A DNA stretch of 64,000 bases from Pantoea piersonii (GTDB lineage: Bacteria > Pseudomonadota > Gammaproteobacteria > Enterobacterales > Enterobacteriaceae): NCBI RefSeq assembly GCF_003612015.1, contig NZ_RARB01000004.1:1-64000 (forward strand). The letters run 5' to 3'. Both the position numbers and the translations under genes were made by a program. Positions 53,084 through 63,329 of this stretch are shown piece after piece. The first letter of the stretch is position 1, and the number at the start of each line of letters is the position of its first letter. The notes beneath the pieces were generated by a model. The model saw only the letters and a list, made by a program, of their open reading frames with translations. It did not search any database and was not told the origin of the DNA.

Positions 53084-53771
53084 TTTTATCCTTAGCCTGC
53101 TCTGCCTGGCGGTCACGCTGCTGATCTACTTTCTCAATAAACGTCTTTATCGCCGCTGGCGCACGCTGCTGCTAATGCCGCTGGTGGCGACTCCCTTGCT
53201 GCTGGTCGGGCTGCTGCTTATTACGCACGTCTCCTGGCAGGACTATATTGCCGAAAGCCACTGGCTGCTCTGGCTGCTTGGCCCGGCGACGCTGGCCTTT
53301 GCCGTGCCGGTGTATGAAAACATGGCGATTATTCGTCGCCACTGGCTCTCACTGAGCGCGGGGGTGCTGACCGCTACGCTGGTCGCGGTGTGCAGCTCAG
53401 TCTGGCTGGCGCGGCTGCTGACGCTGCCCGAGTCGATCCAGCGCAGCCTGGCGGTGCGCTCCATTACCACGCCGTTCGCGCTGGCGGCTGCGAAGCCCAT
53501 CGGTGGCCAGCCGGATCTGGTGGCGCTGTTTGTCGTTATTACCGGCGTGTTCGGCATGGCGGTCGGGGACGTCCTGTTCCTGCGCATCGCCATTCGCCAG
53601 GGCGTGGCGAAAGGGGCGGGATTCGGTGCGGCGTCGCACGGCGCAGGCACGGCGCGCGCTTATCAGCTCGGCGAGCAGGAGGGCGTCGTCGCCAGTCTGG
53701 TAATGATGCTTTCCGGCGTGGTGACGGTGGTGCTGGCGCCGCTTATCGGCCAGCTGATGTGGAGCGTCTGA
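53076..53771 (+). CDS. LrgB/CidB-family membrane protein
   Basis: A 231-residue membrane protein, the standard LrgB length, starting at the ATG at 53076 that overlaps the LrgA end by eight bases (ATGCGTGA). The longer frame from 53040 is a shadow of LrgA. Conserved stretches are ATLAFAVPVYENMAIIRRHW, SITTPFALAAAKPIGGQPDL and FGAASHGAGTARAYQLGEQE. It partners the upstream LrgA protein, and the divergent LysR gene is the probable regulator. E. coli YohK is the nearest named relative. The transported compound is uncertain. Confidence 0.9.
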   Translation: MRDFILSLLCLAVTLLIYFLNKRLYRRWRTLLLMPLVATPLLLVGLLLITHVSWQDYIAESHWLLWLLGPATLAFAVPVYENMAIIRRHWLSLSAGVLTATLVAVCSSVWLARLLTLPESIQRSLAVRSITTPFALAAAKPIGGQPDLVALFVVITGVFGMAVGDVLFLRIAIRQGVAKGAGFGAASHGAGTARAYQLGEQEGVVASLVMMLSGVVTVVLAPLIGQLMWSV

Positions 53772-53890
53772 AGAACGACCGCGCGCTGACGACATGTCTG
53801 TTTACGTAAAGGTTGCCAAATAGAGTTGTCAGAGGATTTCAGGCTGTTAACCTTTGCGCCGAAATTATTGTCCTTTCACGGAGTGGAATC

Positions 53891-54436
53891 ATGTTTAAGC
53901 AACTTGTTACCGGGAGCGCATTGGGTCTGGTGCTGCTGAGCGGCGCGGCGCAGGCTATCGAAGGCAGCGTGGATGTTGGCGAGCACAACACTAATCTGAA
54001 CGTCGGTCTGGGCACCACCTCGCCGGGCCTGTTCCTTAAAGGCAACTGGCTGCGCAGCGATCACGACGGCAGCACTTACGGTCTGGGACTGGGTTACAAC
54101 GTCGATATCGGCGGACTGCGTCTGGCGCCGACCGCCAAGACCATTTTCACCCATCCGGAAGATGGTAAAAATGGCTTCGCCGTGGCGCTGGGCGGCGGCG
54201 CACAGTACAGCTTCAACAATATGTGGGGCCTGTACGGCGAATACTACTACGCGCCGGAAGGTCTGACCGACCATCTCGACAGCTATCAGGAAGCCGCTGG
54301 CGGCCTGAGCTTCACCCCGATCTCCCTGGTTAACCTGCGCGTGGGTTATCAGTATATCGAGCTGAACAATAAAGGCGGCCGTAAAGATAACGTGCTGGTC
54401 GATGGCCCGTACGTCGGCGCTTCACTGCGCTTCTGA
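53891..54436 (+). CDS. yfaZ: YfaZ-family outer-membrane protein
   Basis: A 181-residue exported protein starting at the ATG at 53891 with ACGGAG upstream. The open frame to 53813 is unsupported. The signal peptide runs to GAAQA-IEG. The mature part shows alternating strands compatible with a small eight-stranded barrel and ends PYVGASLRF with a terminal Phe. Length and pattern match E. coli YfaZ (about 180). The function is unknown. It stands alone, not with its E. coli neighbours, so orthology is less certain than family. Confidence 0.82.
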   Translation: MFKQLVTGSALGLVLLSGAAQAIEGSVDVGEHNTNLNVGLGTTSPGLFLKGNWLRSDHDGSTYGLGLGYNVDIGGLRLAPTAKTIFTHPEDGKNGFAVALGGGAQYSFNNMWGLYGEYYYAPEGLTDHLDSYQEAAGGLSFTPISLVNLRVGYQYIELNNKGGRKDNVLVDGPYVGASLRF

Positions 54437-54455
54437 TTGGGTTCAGAGAAAAGAG

Positions 54456-54482
54456 AAAGGCGGCTGATGAGCCGCCTTTTTT
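54456..54482. terminator. Terminator between yfaZ and actP
   Basis: AAAGGCGGCT pairs with AGCCGCCTTT around GATG, with T continuing on the right. It lies between convergent genes and has T or A flanks for both directions. Confidence 0.88.
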
Positions 54483-54503
54483 ATTGTGTAGTACAGCGTA
54501 AAG

Positions 54504-56153
54504 TTAGTGCGATTTGCCCTGCGAAATCCCGATGCCGGTCTGCGAGCGAATAAACTGCGCCCGGAAGCGGCCGCGCTCCTGCGCGCCCTGCGGCGAATGA
54601 TCAGTTACGGAGAAGAGCCAGGTGCCGACAAAGGCGACGATCATCGAGAAGAGCGCCGGATACTCATAAGGATAAACCGGCGACGCGTGGCCCAGCACCT
54701 GTACCCAGACCGTCGGGCCAAGGATCATCAGCACTACCGCGGTGATCAGCCCGAGCCAGCCGCCGATCATTGCGCCGCGCGTGGTCAGCTTCGACCAGTA
54801 CATCGACAGCAGGATAATCGGGAAGTTACAGCTGGCGGCGATAGAGAAGGCGAGGCCGACCATAAAAGCGATGTTCTGCTTCTCAAACAGAATACCCAGC
54901 GCAATCGCCACTACGCCCAGCACCAGCACGGTAATCTTCGACACGCGCAGCTCTTCGCGCTCGGTCGCCTGTCCTTTGCGGATCACGCTGGCGTAGAGAT
55001 CGTGCGACACCGCCGACGCGCCCGCCAGCGTCAGGCCCGCCACCACCGCCAGGATAGTGGCGAAGGCCACGGCGGAGATAAAGCCGAGGAAGGTGCTGCC
55101 GCCGACCGCATTCGCCAGATGCACCGCCGCCATGTTAGTGCCGCCGATCAGCGCGCCGCTGGCGTCCTTAAAGGCGGGATTGGCGCCCACCAGCAGAATC
55201 GCGCCGAAACCGATAATAAAGGTTAGGAAGTAGAAGTAGCCCATAAAGCCGGTGGCCCAGAAGACGCTTTTACGCGCTTCGCGTGCATCCGCCACGGTAA
55301 AGAAGCGCATCAGGATATGCGGCAAGCCAGCGGTACCGAACATCAGCCCCAGCCCGAGCGAGAGCGCGGAGACAGGATCCTTCACCAGCCCGCCCGGCTG
55401 CATAATGGCCGCGCCTTTCGGATGGACCGCCATCGCCTGGGTAAAGAGGTTATTGAAGCTAAAGCCGACGGCCTTCATCACCATAACCGCCATAAAAGTG
55501 GCGCCGAACAGCAGCAGCACCGCTTTGATAATCTGCACCCAGGTAGTCGCCAGCATGCCGCCGAACAGCACGTAGAGCACCATCAGAATGCCGACCAGCA
55601 CCACAGCGACATGATAGTCGAGGCCGAACAGCAGCTGGATCAGCTTGCCTGCGCCCACCATCTGCGCAATCAGGTAGAGCGCCACCACCACCAGCGAGCC
55701 GCAGGCGGAGAGGGTGCGGATCGGCTTCTGCTGAAGGCGGTAGGAGGCGACGTCGGCGAAGGTGTAGCGGCCAAGGTTGCGCAGGCGCTCGGCGATAAGA
55801 AACAGGATCATCGGCCAGCCCACCAGGAAACCCAGCGAATAGATCAGGCCGTCGTAGCCGGAGGTGTACACCAGCGCGGAGATGCCCAAAAAGGAGGCGG
55901 CGGACATAAAGTCGCCTGCCATCGCCAGCCCGTTCTGGAAGCCGGTAATATTGCCCCCCGCCGTATAGTAGTCGCTGCGCGAGCGGGTGCGTTTCGATGC
56001 CCACCAGGTAATGCCCAGCGTAGCGGCGACGAAAACCACAAACATGATAATCGCCTGATAGTTAGTAGGCTGCTTCTGTACCGCGCCGGTCAGGGCGTCC
56101 GCCAGCGCGGAGGCAGGCAGCAGCGCCAGCAGCCAGAGAGAAAGACGTTTCAT
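54504..56153 (-). CDS. actP: Acetate/glycolate:cation symporter ActP
   Basis: Sodium:solute symporter family permease for acetate and glycolate, 549 residues as in E. coli. A cleavable signal-like N-terminus ([20 protein letters not shown]) precedes 13 or so hydrophobic helices. Signatures include [20 protein letters not shown] and [20 protein letters not shown]. Its start overlaps the yjcH stop by four bases (ATGA), so it is the third gene of acs-yjcH-actP, coupling acetate uptake with activation. Confidence 0.96.
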   Translation of the reverse strand: MKRLSLWLLALLPASALADALTGAVQKQPTNYQAIIMFVVFVAATLGITWWASKRTRSRSDYYTAGGNITGFQNGLAMAGDFMSAASFLGISALVYTSGYDGLIYSLGFLVGWPMILFLIAERLRNLGRYTFADVASYRLQQKPIRTLSACGSLVVVALYLIAQMVGAGKLIQLLFGLDYHVAVVLVGILMVLYVLFGGMLATTWVQIIKAVLLLFGATFMAVMVMKAVGFSFNNLFTQAMAVHPKGAAIMQPGGLVKDPVSALSLGLGLMFGTAGLPHILMRFFTVADAREARKSVFWATGFMGYFYFLTFIIGFGAILLVGANPAFKDASGALIGGTNMAAVHLANAVGGSTFLGFISAVAFATILAVVAGLTLAGASAVSHDLYASVIRKGQATEREELRVSKITVLVLGVVAIALGILFEKQNIAFMVGLAFSIAASCNFPIILLSMYWSKLTTRGAMIGGWLGLITAVVLMILGPTVWVQVLGHASPVYPYEYPALFSMIVAFVGTWLFSVTDHSPQGAQERGRFRAQFIRSQTGIGISQGKSH

Positions 56154-56479
56154 GGTGTCACCTCGCTGAGGATCTGCTTCGTCAGGCGATCGAACTCGCC
56201 GTTGGCGCGCCAGACATAAACGCCGGTCAGCACGAAGGAAATAACAATCAGTCCCACGCCAATGGGAATGCCGCGCGTGACGCTGGTGCCTGCGTGCAGC
56301 GGCGTGCCAAGCCAGCCGGGCGCAAAAGCGATCAGCAGAATAAAGCCGACGTAAAGCACCAGCATAATTAGCGACAGAATCAGGGCAAACCGCTGGCGTT
56401 TATGTACCAGCTCCTGAAAGCGTGGATGACGTTCAATCCGTTGATTGAGCGCCTCCTGAGTAGAAAGGGCGTCGTTCAT
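56150..56479 (-). CDS. yjcH: DUF485-family membrane protein YjcH
   Basis: A 109-residue membrane protein with two hydrophobic helices and the DUF485 core [20 protein letters not shown], then a [14 protein letters not shown] end, closely matching E. coli YjcH (104 residues). The ATG at 56479 has GGAG eight bases upstream. A GTG one codon earlier is possible. It always accompanies actP-type symporters and may assist their assembly, but its exact role is unknown. It lies between acs and actP and overlaps actP by four bases. Confidence 0.94.
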   Translation of the reverse strand: MNDALSTQEALNQRIERHPRFQELVHKRQRFALILSLIMLVLYVGFILLIAFAPGWLGTPLHAGTSVTRGIPIGVGLIVISFVLTGVYVWRANGEFDRLTKQILSEVTP

Positions 56480-56588
56480 CACAGTTTCTCCAGAGGTTAT
56501 GCAGGCGGCAGCCTCACGTCGATGCGCGAGAAAGGCCCGGTCAATTATTTTTATGTGACTTCAGAAACACACTGCGTAAGGAAAGGGG

Positions 56589-56612
56589 GGCGGGAAGAAG
56601 AGAGTTCCCGCC
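56589..56612 (-). other. Hairpin in the acs-yjcH gap
   Basis: GGCGGGAA pairs with TTCCCGCC around an eight-base loop, 16 bases after the acs stop. There is no U tract (CCCCTTTCC). It may protect the acs message or reduce readthrough within the operon. Confidence 0.5.
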
Positions 56613-56627
56613 GGGAAGTAAAGGTAT

Positions 56628-58583
56628 TTAAGGCATTCGAATCGACTGCTTCTCCTCCAGCAGTTTGTCCACTACGCCGGGATCGGCCAGCGTTGAGGTA
56701 TCGCCCAGATTGCTGGTATCGCCCGCGGCGATCTTGCGCAGAATACGGCGCATAATTTTGCCGGAGCGGGTTTTCGGCAGCGAATCGGTCCAGTGCAGAA
56801 TATCGGGCGTAGCGATCGGGCCAATCTCTTTACGTACCCAGCTGCGCACCTCGCTGTAGAGCTCCGGCGAGGGTTCTTCGCCGTGGTTCAGCGTGATATA
56901 GGCGTAGATCGCCTGGCCTTTAATGCTGTGCGGGATGCCCACCACCGCCGCTTCGGCGATTTTTGGATGGGAAACCAGCGCGGACTCGATCTCAGCGGTG
57001 CCGAGGCGGTGGCCGGAGACGTTAAGCACGTCATCAACGCGGCCGGTGATCCAGTAGTAGCCATCTTCGTCGCGGCGCGCGCCGTCGCCGCTGAAATAGC
57101 AGTTTTTAAAGGTAGAGAAGTAGGTCTGCTCGAAACGCTCATGATCGCCGAACAGGGTACGCGCCTGGCCCGGCCAGGAGTCGGTGATCACCAGGTTGCC
57201 CTCGGCCGCGCCCTCCTGAGGATTGCCTTCGTTATCCATCAGCGCGGGCTGTACGCCGAAGAAAGGTTTGGTCGCGGAGCCCGCTTTTAGCTCGGTAGCG
57301 CCCGGCAGCGGCGTGATCATAAAGCCGCCGGTTTCTGTCTGCCACCAGGTATCGACAATGGGACAGCGGCCGTCGCCAATCTTGTTGTAGTACCACTCCC
57401 AGGCTTCCGGGTTTATCGGTTCGCCCACTGAGCCCATAATGCGCAGGCTTTTACGACTGGTGCCGGCAATCGCTTTATCGCCTTCCGCCATCAGAGCGCG
57501 GATCGCCGTCGGCGCGGTGTAGAGCAGCGTGACTTTATGCTTGTCCACCACTTCCGCCATGCGGCTCGGCTTCGGCCAGTTCGGCACGCCTTCAAACATC
57601 AGCGTCGTCGCGCCGCACGCCAGCGGCCCGTAGAGCAGATAGCTGTGGCCTGTTACCCAGCCGACATCTGCGGTACACCAGTAGACATCTTCCGGATGGT
57701 AATCGAAAACGTATTTGAAGGTGGTCGCCACATAAACCAGATAGCCGCCGGTGGTGTGCAGCACCCCTTTCGGCTTGCCGGTCGAGCCGGAGGTATAGAG
57801 GATAAAGAGCGGATCTTCAGCCTGCATCTCGGCGGGCGCGTGCTGCTCGCTCGCTTTATCCATTAAGTCAGCCCACCAGAGATCGCGGCCATCCTGCCAG
57901 TCAATCTGCTGGCCGGTGCGTTTCAGCACCACCACGTTTTTCACGCTGTTCACGCCGGGGTTTTTCAGCGCTTCATCGACGTTTTTCTTCAGCGGAATGG
58001 GACGTCCGGCGCGTACCCCTTCATCGGCGGTAATCACCAGCCTGGCGCTGGAGTCCACCACGCGTCCTGCGACCGCTTCCGGCGAGAAGCCACCAAAAAT
58101 CACCGAGTGCACCGCGCCGATACGCGCGCAGGCCAGCATCGCGACCGCCGCTTCCGGCACCATCGGCATATAGATCGCCACCACGTCGCCTTTTTTCACC
58201 CCCAGCGACAGCAGCACGTTGGCGAAACGGCACACCTGGTTATGCAGCTGGCGGAAGGTCAGGGTTTTGCTTTCGCTGGCGTCGTCGCCTTCCCAGATAA
58301 TGGCGGGATGATCGCCGCGCTTTTCCAGATGACGATCGAGGCAGTTGGCCGCCAGATTAAGCGTGCCGTCTTCATACCAGCGAATAGAAATATTGCCCGG
58401 CGCGAAAGAGCTGTTTTTCACTTTGCTGTAGGGCTTGATCCAGTCGAGAATTTTTCCCTGCTCGCCCCAGAACGCATCCGGGTCGCTGACGGATTGCTGA
58501 TACATTGTCTGATACTGCTCGGCAGTAATCAGCGCATTCGCAGCAATGCTGGCGGGTATCGGGTGTTTATGTTGTTGGCTCAT
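56628..58583 (-). CDS. acs: Acetyl-CoA synthetase
   Basis: Activates acetate to acetyl-CoA through an acetyl-adenylate. The ATG at 58583 with AAGGAG upstream gives 651 residues (652 in E. coli). The upstream extension of the frame is unrelated. Adenylate-forming motifs are [38 protein letters not shown] and [20 protein letters not shown]. The C-terminal [20 protein letters not shown] contains the lysine whose acetylation shuts the enzyme off. It heads acs-yjcH-actP. No perfect CRP site was found upstream, although E. coli acs is CRP dependent. Confidence 0.97.
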   Translation of the reverse strand: MSQQHKHPIPASIAANALITAEQYQTMYQQSVSDPDAFWGEQGKILDWIKPYSKVKNSSFAPGNISIRWYEDGTLNLAANCLDRHLEKRGDHPAIIWEGDDASESKTLTFRQLHNQVCRFANVLLSLGVKKGDVVAIYMPMVPEAAVAMLACARIGAVHSVIFGGFSPEAVAGRVVDSSARLVITADEGVRAGRPIPLKKNVDEALKNPGVNSVKNVVVLKRTGQQIDWQDGRDLWWADLMDKASEQHAPAEMQAEDPLFILYTSGSTGKPKGVLHTTGGYLVYVATTFKYVFDYHPEDVYWCTADVGWVTGHSYLLYGPLACGATTLMFEGVPNWPKPSRMAEVVDKHKVTLLYTAPTAIRALMAEGDKAIAGTSRKSLRIMGSVGEPINPEAWEWYYNKIGDGRCPIVDTWWQTETGGFMITPLPGATELKAGSATKPFFGVQPALMDNEGNPQEGAAEGNLVITDSWPGQARTLFGDHERFEQTYFSTFKNCYFSGDGARRDEDGYYWITGRVDDVLNVSGHRLGTAEIESALVSHPKIAEAAVVGIPHSIKGQAIYAYITLNHGEEPSPELYSEVRSWVRKEIGPIATPDILHWTDSLPKTRSGKIMRRILRKIAAGDTSNLGDTSTLADPGVVDKLLEEKQSIRMP

Positions 58584-59133
58584 GGCGGATCTCCTTGAAG
58601 ATGTTAATAATATGTCAATCAAAGGTTAAGTGAAGCCTACGCCATCGCTTTGTTTCTTTTTTGCGCCACAGATCACGAGAGCAGACACAAGCGTGTAATC
58701 CTTTGCAAAATCGCGTGAACATTCTCCGTTATACCCCTGTCCGCCTGGTGAAAAATGCAGCAAACAAACCCGCCGCTATTTTGCGCAACGCTGCATAGCT
58801 ATGCGCGCAGTGTGAGAACTATTACTTTTCAGAACAGCAAGTTAGGGTTTTGATAACTAAACAGCATTTTATGCTATAAGAGTGGCTAATCTTTAACCGA
58901 AGACGCCAGGGGTTGCATTTACCACAGTGAAAATGGTACTTATCTCGCCCCTGCTCAGCAGGACTCAACCAGACGGCGTCTGAAAAAAGTACGGGAATTT
59001 TCGCATTTTCGTAGAGGACGCTGTCCTCAATAACCCTCTAATTTACCGGGCTTTTGCTCACTTCCCTGTGTGTATCCTTCTCTGCACCTTCGCAGCGTAG
59101 CAATAGGGGTTTTGACTGAGGAAATAACGCGTT
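58584..59133. other. Divergent control region between acs and gltP
   Basis: These 550 bases hold no supportable gene. They must contain the promoters of both acs (leftward) and gltP (rightward). Only half-matches to CRP (for example TGTGAGAACTATTAC near 58810) were seen. AGACGCC near 58903 could pair with GGCGTCT near 58975, with AAAAAA following, but the distance makes this weak as a leader structure. Confidence 0.4.
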
Positions 59134-60435
59134 ATGAAAGGTTTTAAAATAAGCCTGGCCTGGCAGATTCTGATTGCACTGGTGCTCGGCATCATCGCTG
59201 GTTCAGTGCTGCATAATCAGCCAGACGATCGTGAATGGTTAATCACCAACATTCTCAGCCCGGCGGGCGACATCTTTATTCACCTGATCAAGATGATCGT
59301 TGTGCCTATCGTGATTTCATCGTTGATTGTCGGCATTGCCGGCGTAGGCGATGCGAAGAAACTGGGACGTATTGGTGTCAAAACCATCGTCTATTTTGAA
59401 GTGATCACCACCCTTGCCATTGTGGTCGGCATTACGCTGGCTAACGTGTTTCAACCCGGCACCGGCATTGATATGTCAACGCTGGCAACGGTGGATATCT
59501 CTAAGTATGAAGCCACGACCGAAGCGGTGCAGAACGGGCCGCACAGCCTGGTCGCCACTATTCTGTCGCTGATCCCGCAGAATATTTTCGCCTCGCTGGT
59601 GAAGGGCGACATGCTGCCGATTATCTTCTTCTCGGTGCTGTTCGGCATGGGCCTGTCGGCGCTGCCGTCGGAGCAGCGCGATCCGCTGGTAAACATTTTC
59701 CGCAGCGTGTCGGAAACCATGTTTAAGGTGACGCATATGATCATGCGTTACGCGCCGGTAGGCGTCTTTGCGCTGATCGCTGTGACTATCGCCAACTTTG
59801 GTTTCGCCTCGCTGTGGCCGCTGGCGAAGCTGGTGCTGCTGGTGTATGCCGCGATTCTCTTCTTCGCTTTCGTGGTTCTCGGCGGCGTGGCGCGCTTCTG
59901 CAAGCTGCGCATCACGACCCTGATGCGCATCCTGAAAGATGAGCTGATCCTCTCCTACTCAACCTCCAGTTCGGAAACCGTCCTGCCGCGCATTATGCAG
60001 AAGATGGAGGCCTACGGCGCGCCGAAGGCGATCACCAGCTTTGTGGTGCCGACCGGCTACTCGTTTAACCTGGATGGTTCAACGCTCTATCAGAGTATCG
60101 CCGCTATCTTTATCGCGCAGCTTTACGGCATAGACCTGTCGCTGACCGATGAGATTATCCTGGTGCTGACGCTGATGGTGACGTCGAAAGGTATCGCGGG
60201 CGTGCCGGGCGTATCCTTTGTGGTGCTGCTGGCGACGCTGGGCAGCGTCGGCATTCCGCTGGAAGGGCTGGCCTTTATCGCGGGCGTCGACCGCATCATG
60301 GATATGGCGCGCACCGCGCTCAACGTTATTGGCAATGCGCTGGCGGTGCTGGTTATCGCCCGCTGGGAGAATCAGTTCGACGCCGAGCAGGCGAAAGCGT
60401 ACGAGCTGACGCTGCGTACGCAAACGGCGAACTAG
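59134..60435 (+). CDS. gltP: Glutamate/aspartate:proton symporter
   Basis: Dicarboxylate/amino acid:cation symporter (DAACS family) of the inner membrane, 433 residues (437 in E. coli GltP). Hallmark segments are the serine-rich stretch STSSSETVLPRIMQKME, the pore motif GYSFNLDGSTLYQSIAAIFI and the C-terminal substrate-binding helix DRIMDMARTALNVIGNALAV. The ribosome site GAGG lies about 12 bases before the ATG, a longer spacing than usual. Copy B of the palindromic element lies between the stop codon and the gltP terminator. Confidence 0.94.
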   Translation: MKGFKISLAWQILIALVLGIIAGSVLHNQPDDREWLITNILSPAGDIFIHLIKMIVVPIVISSLIVGIAGVGDAKKLGRIGVKTIVYFEVITTLAIVVGITLANVFQPGTGIDMSTLATVDISKYEATTEAVQNGPHSLVATILSLIPQNIFASLVKGDMLPIIFFSVLFGMGLSALPSEQRDPLVNIFRSVSETMFKVTHMIMRYAPVGVFALIAVTIANFGFASLWPLAKLVLLVYAAILFFAFVVLGGVARFCKLRITTLMRILKDELILSYSTSSSETVLPRIMQKMEAYGAPKAITSFVVPTGYSFNLDGSTLYQSIAAIFIAQLYGIDLSLTDEIILVLTLMVTSKGIAGVPGVSFVVLLATLGSVGIPLEGLAFIAGVDRIMDMARTALNVIGNALAVLVIARWENQFDAEQAKAYELTLRTQTAN

Positions 60436-60479
60436 CCCTTCTTTTGCCCTGACCATCAGGCGGCATCTAAAGCCGACAA

Positions 60480-60587
60480 GCGGGAGAGAAGGGCCGCAGA
60501 GCAAAGCGTCCCGCAACATGGATGTTGCGGGACGAGCTGCCAGGGATAGCGCTTTTTGCGTCTTTGCGATCGGCTCCTCTCTCTCGC
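60480..60587 (-). repeat. 107-bp palindromic intergenic element, copy B (inverted)
   Basis: The reverse complement aligns over its whole length with copy A (18331-18437). There are roughly 13 differences and one single-base gap. The terminal repeats are imperfect here. The inner hairpin (60510-60531) is CCCGCAACA, TGGA, TGTTGCGGG. Its sixth pair is A-T where copy A has G-C, a compensatory change. The element lies in the 3' untranslated region of gltP, before the terminator. Confidence 0.88.
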
Positions 60588-60610
60588 GTTAGCGCCTTGC
60601 TAACCAACGT

Positions 60611-60641
60611 AGGGTTCAGACAGCGTCTGAACCCTTTTTTT
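60611..60641 (+). terminator. gltP terminator
   Basis: AGGGTTCAGAC pairs perfectly with GTCTGAACCCT around AGC and is followed by seven T counting the last stem base. It lies after the palindromic element. Confidence 0.93.
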
Positions 60642-60697
60642 ATCCTGCAAGTATGATAAAAACGGGCCTGAATCAACTCTTTCCCGGAGCATGCCCC

Positions 60698-61597
60698 ATG
60701 ACTATCGACCTCAGCCAGCTCATTACCGAAGGCCGCAACCCGGCCAGTCAGAACATTGACGAACTCTCTACCGACGCGATGCTGCGCGTGATTAATAACG
60801 AAGATAAAAAGGTGGCGCTGGCAGTCGAAGCGATAGTGCCGCAGATTGCGCAGGCGGTTGACGCCATCGTTGCCGCTTTCGCACAGGGCGGTCGGCTGAT
60901 CTACAGCGGGGCAGGCACTTCCGGCCGTCTTGGCATTCTCGACGCCAGCGAATGCCCGCCCACCTTCGGCACGCCGCGCGGCCAGGTGGTGGGGCTGATT
61001 GCGGGCGGTCATAAGGCGATACTCCAGGCGGTGGAAAACGCAGAGGATAACCGCGAGCAGGGCGCGCAGGATCTGCGCGACATCCAGTTCAGCGCGAAAG
61101 ATGTGCTGGTGGGCATCGCCGCCAGCGGCCGCACGCCCTATGTGCAGGGCGCGCTGGAGTATGCCCGTTCGCTTGGCGCCACCACGGCGGCGCTGACCTG
61201 CAACCCCAACAGCGCCATGGCGCAGGCGGCGGAGATTGCGCTCACGCCGGTGGTCGGCCCGGAGGTGGTTACCGGCTCCTCGCGTATGAAAGCGGGCACC
61301 GCCCAGAAGCTGGTGCTCAATATGCTGACTACCGGCGCGATGATCCGCAGCGGCAAAGTCTACGGCAACCTGATGGTCGACGTGGAAGCCACCAACCAGA
61401 AGCTGGTGCAGCGACAGATCAATATCGTTATGCAGGCCACCGACTGCGACGAGGCGAGCGCCAGTCACGCGCTGGCGGCCTGCGGCGGCCACTGCAAAAC
61501 CGCCATCCTGATGCTGCTGGCCGGTATCGACGCCGCCGAAGCTCGCACGCTGCTCGCCAGGCACCAGGGTTTTATCCGTCGGGCCTTACAAGGCTGA
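60698..61597 (+). CDS. murQ: N-acetylmuramic acid 6-phosphate etherase
   Basis: Cleaves the lactyl ether of N-acetylmuramic acid 6-phosphate to give N-acetylglucosamine 6-phosphate in cell-wall recycling. The ATG at 60698 with CGGAG eight bases upstream gives 299 residues (298 in E. coli). The frame from 60653 crosses the previous spacer and is not favoured. A SIS domain is clear: [20 protein letters not shown], then [11 protein letters not shown]. The segment [20 protein letters not shown] is a family signature. No murP or murR neighbour is present. The gene stands between gltP and an Aer-type receptor, outside the usual E. coli mur recycling cluster. Confidence 0.95.
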   Translation: MTIDLSQLITEGRNPASQNIDELSTDAMLRVINNEDKKVALAVEAIVPQIAQAVDAIVAAFAQGGRLIYSGAGTSGRLGILDASECPPTFGTPRGQVVGLIAGGHKAILQAVENAEDNREQGAQDLRDIQFSAKDVLVGIAASGRTPYVQGALEYARSLGATTAALTCNPNSAMAQAAEIALTPVVGPEVVTGSSRMKAGTAQKLVLNMLTTGAMIRSGKVYGNLMVDVEATNQKLVQRQINIVMQATDCDEASASHALAACGGHCKTAILMLLAGIDAAEARTLLARHQGFIRRALQG

Positions 61598-61698
61598 GGA
61601 TCGATTATTAAAAAGAGCTAAACGATTATATGTACCCTGCTGGCGGGTTAATTGCTCGCCAGTCCGCTTTTTTAGCGGGGAAAATTAATTGCTGCCAC

Positions 61699-61726
61699 TA
61701 AAGCCAGGGTCTTTTGCTGCCGAAAA
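61699..61726 (+). promoter_or_regulatory. Candidate flagellar (sigma-28) promoter of the aerotaxis gene
   Basis: TAAA (61699-61702) and GCCGAAAA (61719-61726) resemble the FliA consensus TAAA-N15-GCCGATAA. The spacer is 16 bases, one longer than ideal, and the -10 has one mismatch. It lies 59 bases before the receptor start. Confidence 0.45.
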
Positions 61727-61784
61727 GATAAAAAAACATAACTGATAATCACCTTACTCTCAGCAGCTCTTTCAAGGACCCGCC

Positions 61785-63329
61785 ATGCGCAATAACCAGC
61801 CAGTCACTCAGCGCGAATTCGTGTTTGACGACCAGGCGACATTAATGTCGACCACCGATATCAACAGCTATATCACCTACGCCAACGACGCCTTTATTGA
61901 AGTCAGCGGTTTTACGCCGGAAGAGGTCAACGGACAGCCGCACAATATGGTGCGCCACCCCGATATGCCGCCAGAGGCGTTTGCCGATATGTGGGCGACG
62001 CTGAAGCAGGGCGAGCCCTGGTCGGCGCTGGTCAAAAACCGCCGTAAAAACGGCGATCATTACTGGGTGCGCGCCAATGCGGTGCCGGTCGTGCGCGACG
62101 GCAAAGTGCAGGGGTTTATGTCGGTGCGCACCAAGCCCGGCGAGGCGGAAATTCGCGCCACCGAGGCGCTCTATCGTGATTTCCGCGAAGGGCGGGCAAA
62201 GGGACGCCGCTTCCATAAAGGGCTGATTGTGCGTACCGGCTGGCGACGCGTCGGCTCGCTGCTGAAAACGCTGCCGCTGCGCTGGCGTATTCACCTGCCG
62301 CTGATGACGCTGCTGCCGCTGGCGGCGCTCAGCGCCGCGCTGCTCGGCATGACGCCCGCGTCGCTCGGCTGCTTTACCGGCGGCATGGCGATCCTGCTGC
62401 TGCTGACCAGCCTGTGGATGGAACAGCAAATTTCGCGGCCTGTTGAACGTATTTGCCAGCAGGCGCTAAGCGTGGCGACCGGTGCCAGCCATAAGGTCGA
62501 AGAGATGGAGCGCGTTGATGAAGTCGGAATGACGCTGCGCGCCGTCGGCCAGCTCGGCCTGATGTTTCGCTGGCTGGTGGATGACGTTAGCGGTCAGGCG
62601 ATTAACGTCCTCAGCGCCAGTGACGCTATCGCTAACAGCAACAACGAGCTGAGCCGTCGTACCGAACAGGCGGCCGCCAATGTGCAGCAGACCGCCGCCA
62701 CCATGAATGAAATGACCGCCACGGTGAAGAGCAACACCGAAACGGCGGGCGAGGTTAATACGCTCTCGGCGCATACCAGCCAGGCGGCGAGCAAGGGCGG
62801 CGAAGTCATGCAGGAGATGGTGAGCATGATGGCGGAAATCGCCGAAAGCTCGCAGCGCATCGCCAATATCACCAGCGTAATCGACGGCATCGCCTTCCAG
62901 ACAAATATCCTCGCGCTTAATGCCGCGGTGGAAGCGGCGCGCGCGGGCGAACAGGGCAAAGGCTTTGCGGTGGTGGCAGGAGAAGTGCGCAGCCTGGCGC
63001 AGCGCAGCGCGAAGGCCGCCAGCGAAATTAAAAGCCTGGTGGAAACCAGCGCCAGCCGCGTCCAGCTTGGCAGCAATCATGCCGACGCGGCGGGCCGCAC
63101 CATGCAGGATATTGTCGCGCAGGTGCAGAACGTCTCTTCACTGATTGCGCAGATCAGCGCCGCCACCGCCGAGCAGTCCACCGCGCTGGGCGAAATCTCT
63201 ACGGCGGTCGAGGATCTCGACGATATTACCCACCGCAACGCGGCACGGGTGCAGGAGAGCGCGGAGGCGTCGGGTCGTATGACGCATCAGGCTAACCGAC
63301 TGGTGGAAGCTATCAGCGTCTTCCGCTAA
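61785..63329 (+). CDS. aer: Aerotaxis receptor, PAS-containing methyl-accepting chemotaxis protein
   Basis: A 514-residue sensor resembling E. coli Aer (506). An N-terminal PAS domain with the Aer-type flavin pocket covers about 1-120 ([20 protein letters not shown] and RNGDHYW-like [15 protein letters not shown]). A membrane hairpin lies near 165-205 ([20 protein letters not shown]), then HAMP. The cytoplasmic signalling tip near 370-400 contains [20 protein letters not shown]. There is no periplasmic ligand domain, so it senses an internal redox signal. It ends in SVFR without an adaptation-enzyme docking pentapeptide. Its stop overlaps the convergent AraC gene by four bases. Confidence 0.92.
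   Translation: MRNNQPVTQREFVFDDQATLMSTTDINSYITYANDAFIEVSGFTPEEVNGQPHNMVRHPDMPPEAFADMWATLKQGEPWSALVKNRRKNGDHYWVRANAVPVVRDGKVQGFMSVRTKPGEAEIRATEALYRDFREGRAKGRRFHKGLIVRTGWRRVGSLLKTLPLRWRIHLPLMTLLPLAALSAALLGMTPASLGCFTGGMAILLLLTSLWMEQQISRPVERICQQALSVATGASHKVEEMERVDEVGMTLRAVGQLGLMFRWLVDDVSGQAINVLSASDAIANSNNELSRRTEQAAANVQQTAATMNEMTATVKSNTETAGEVNTLSAHTSQAASKGGEVMQEMVSMMAEIAESSQRIANITSVIDGIAFQTNILALNAAVEAARAGEQGKGFAVVAGEVRSLAQRSAKAASEIKSLVETSASRVQLGSNHADAAGRTMQDIVAQVQNVSSLIAQISAATAEQSTALGEISTAVEDLDDITHRNAARVQESAEASGRMTHQANRLVEAISVFR

Noticed and set aside
58584-59133. CRP sites of acs
   Set aside because: Only half sites were present. None reaches the TGTGA-N6-TCACA pattern well enough to call.
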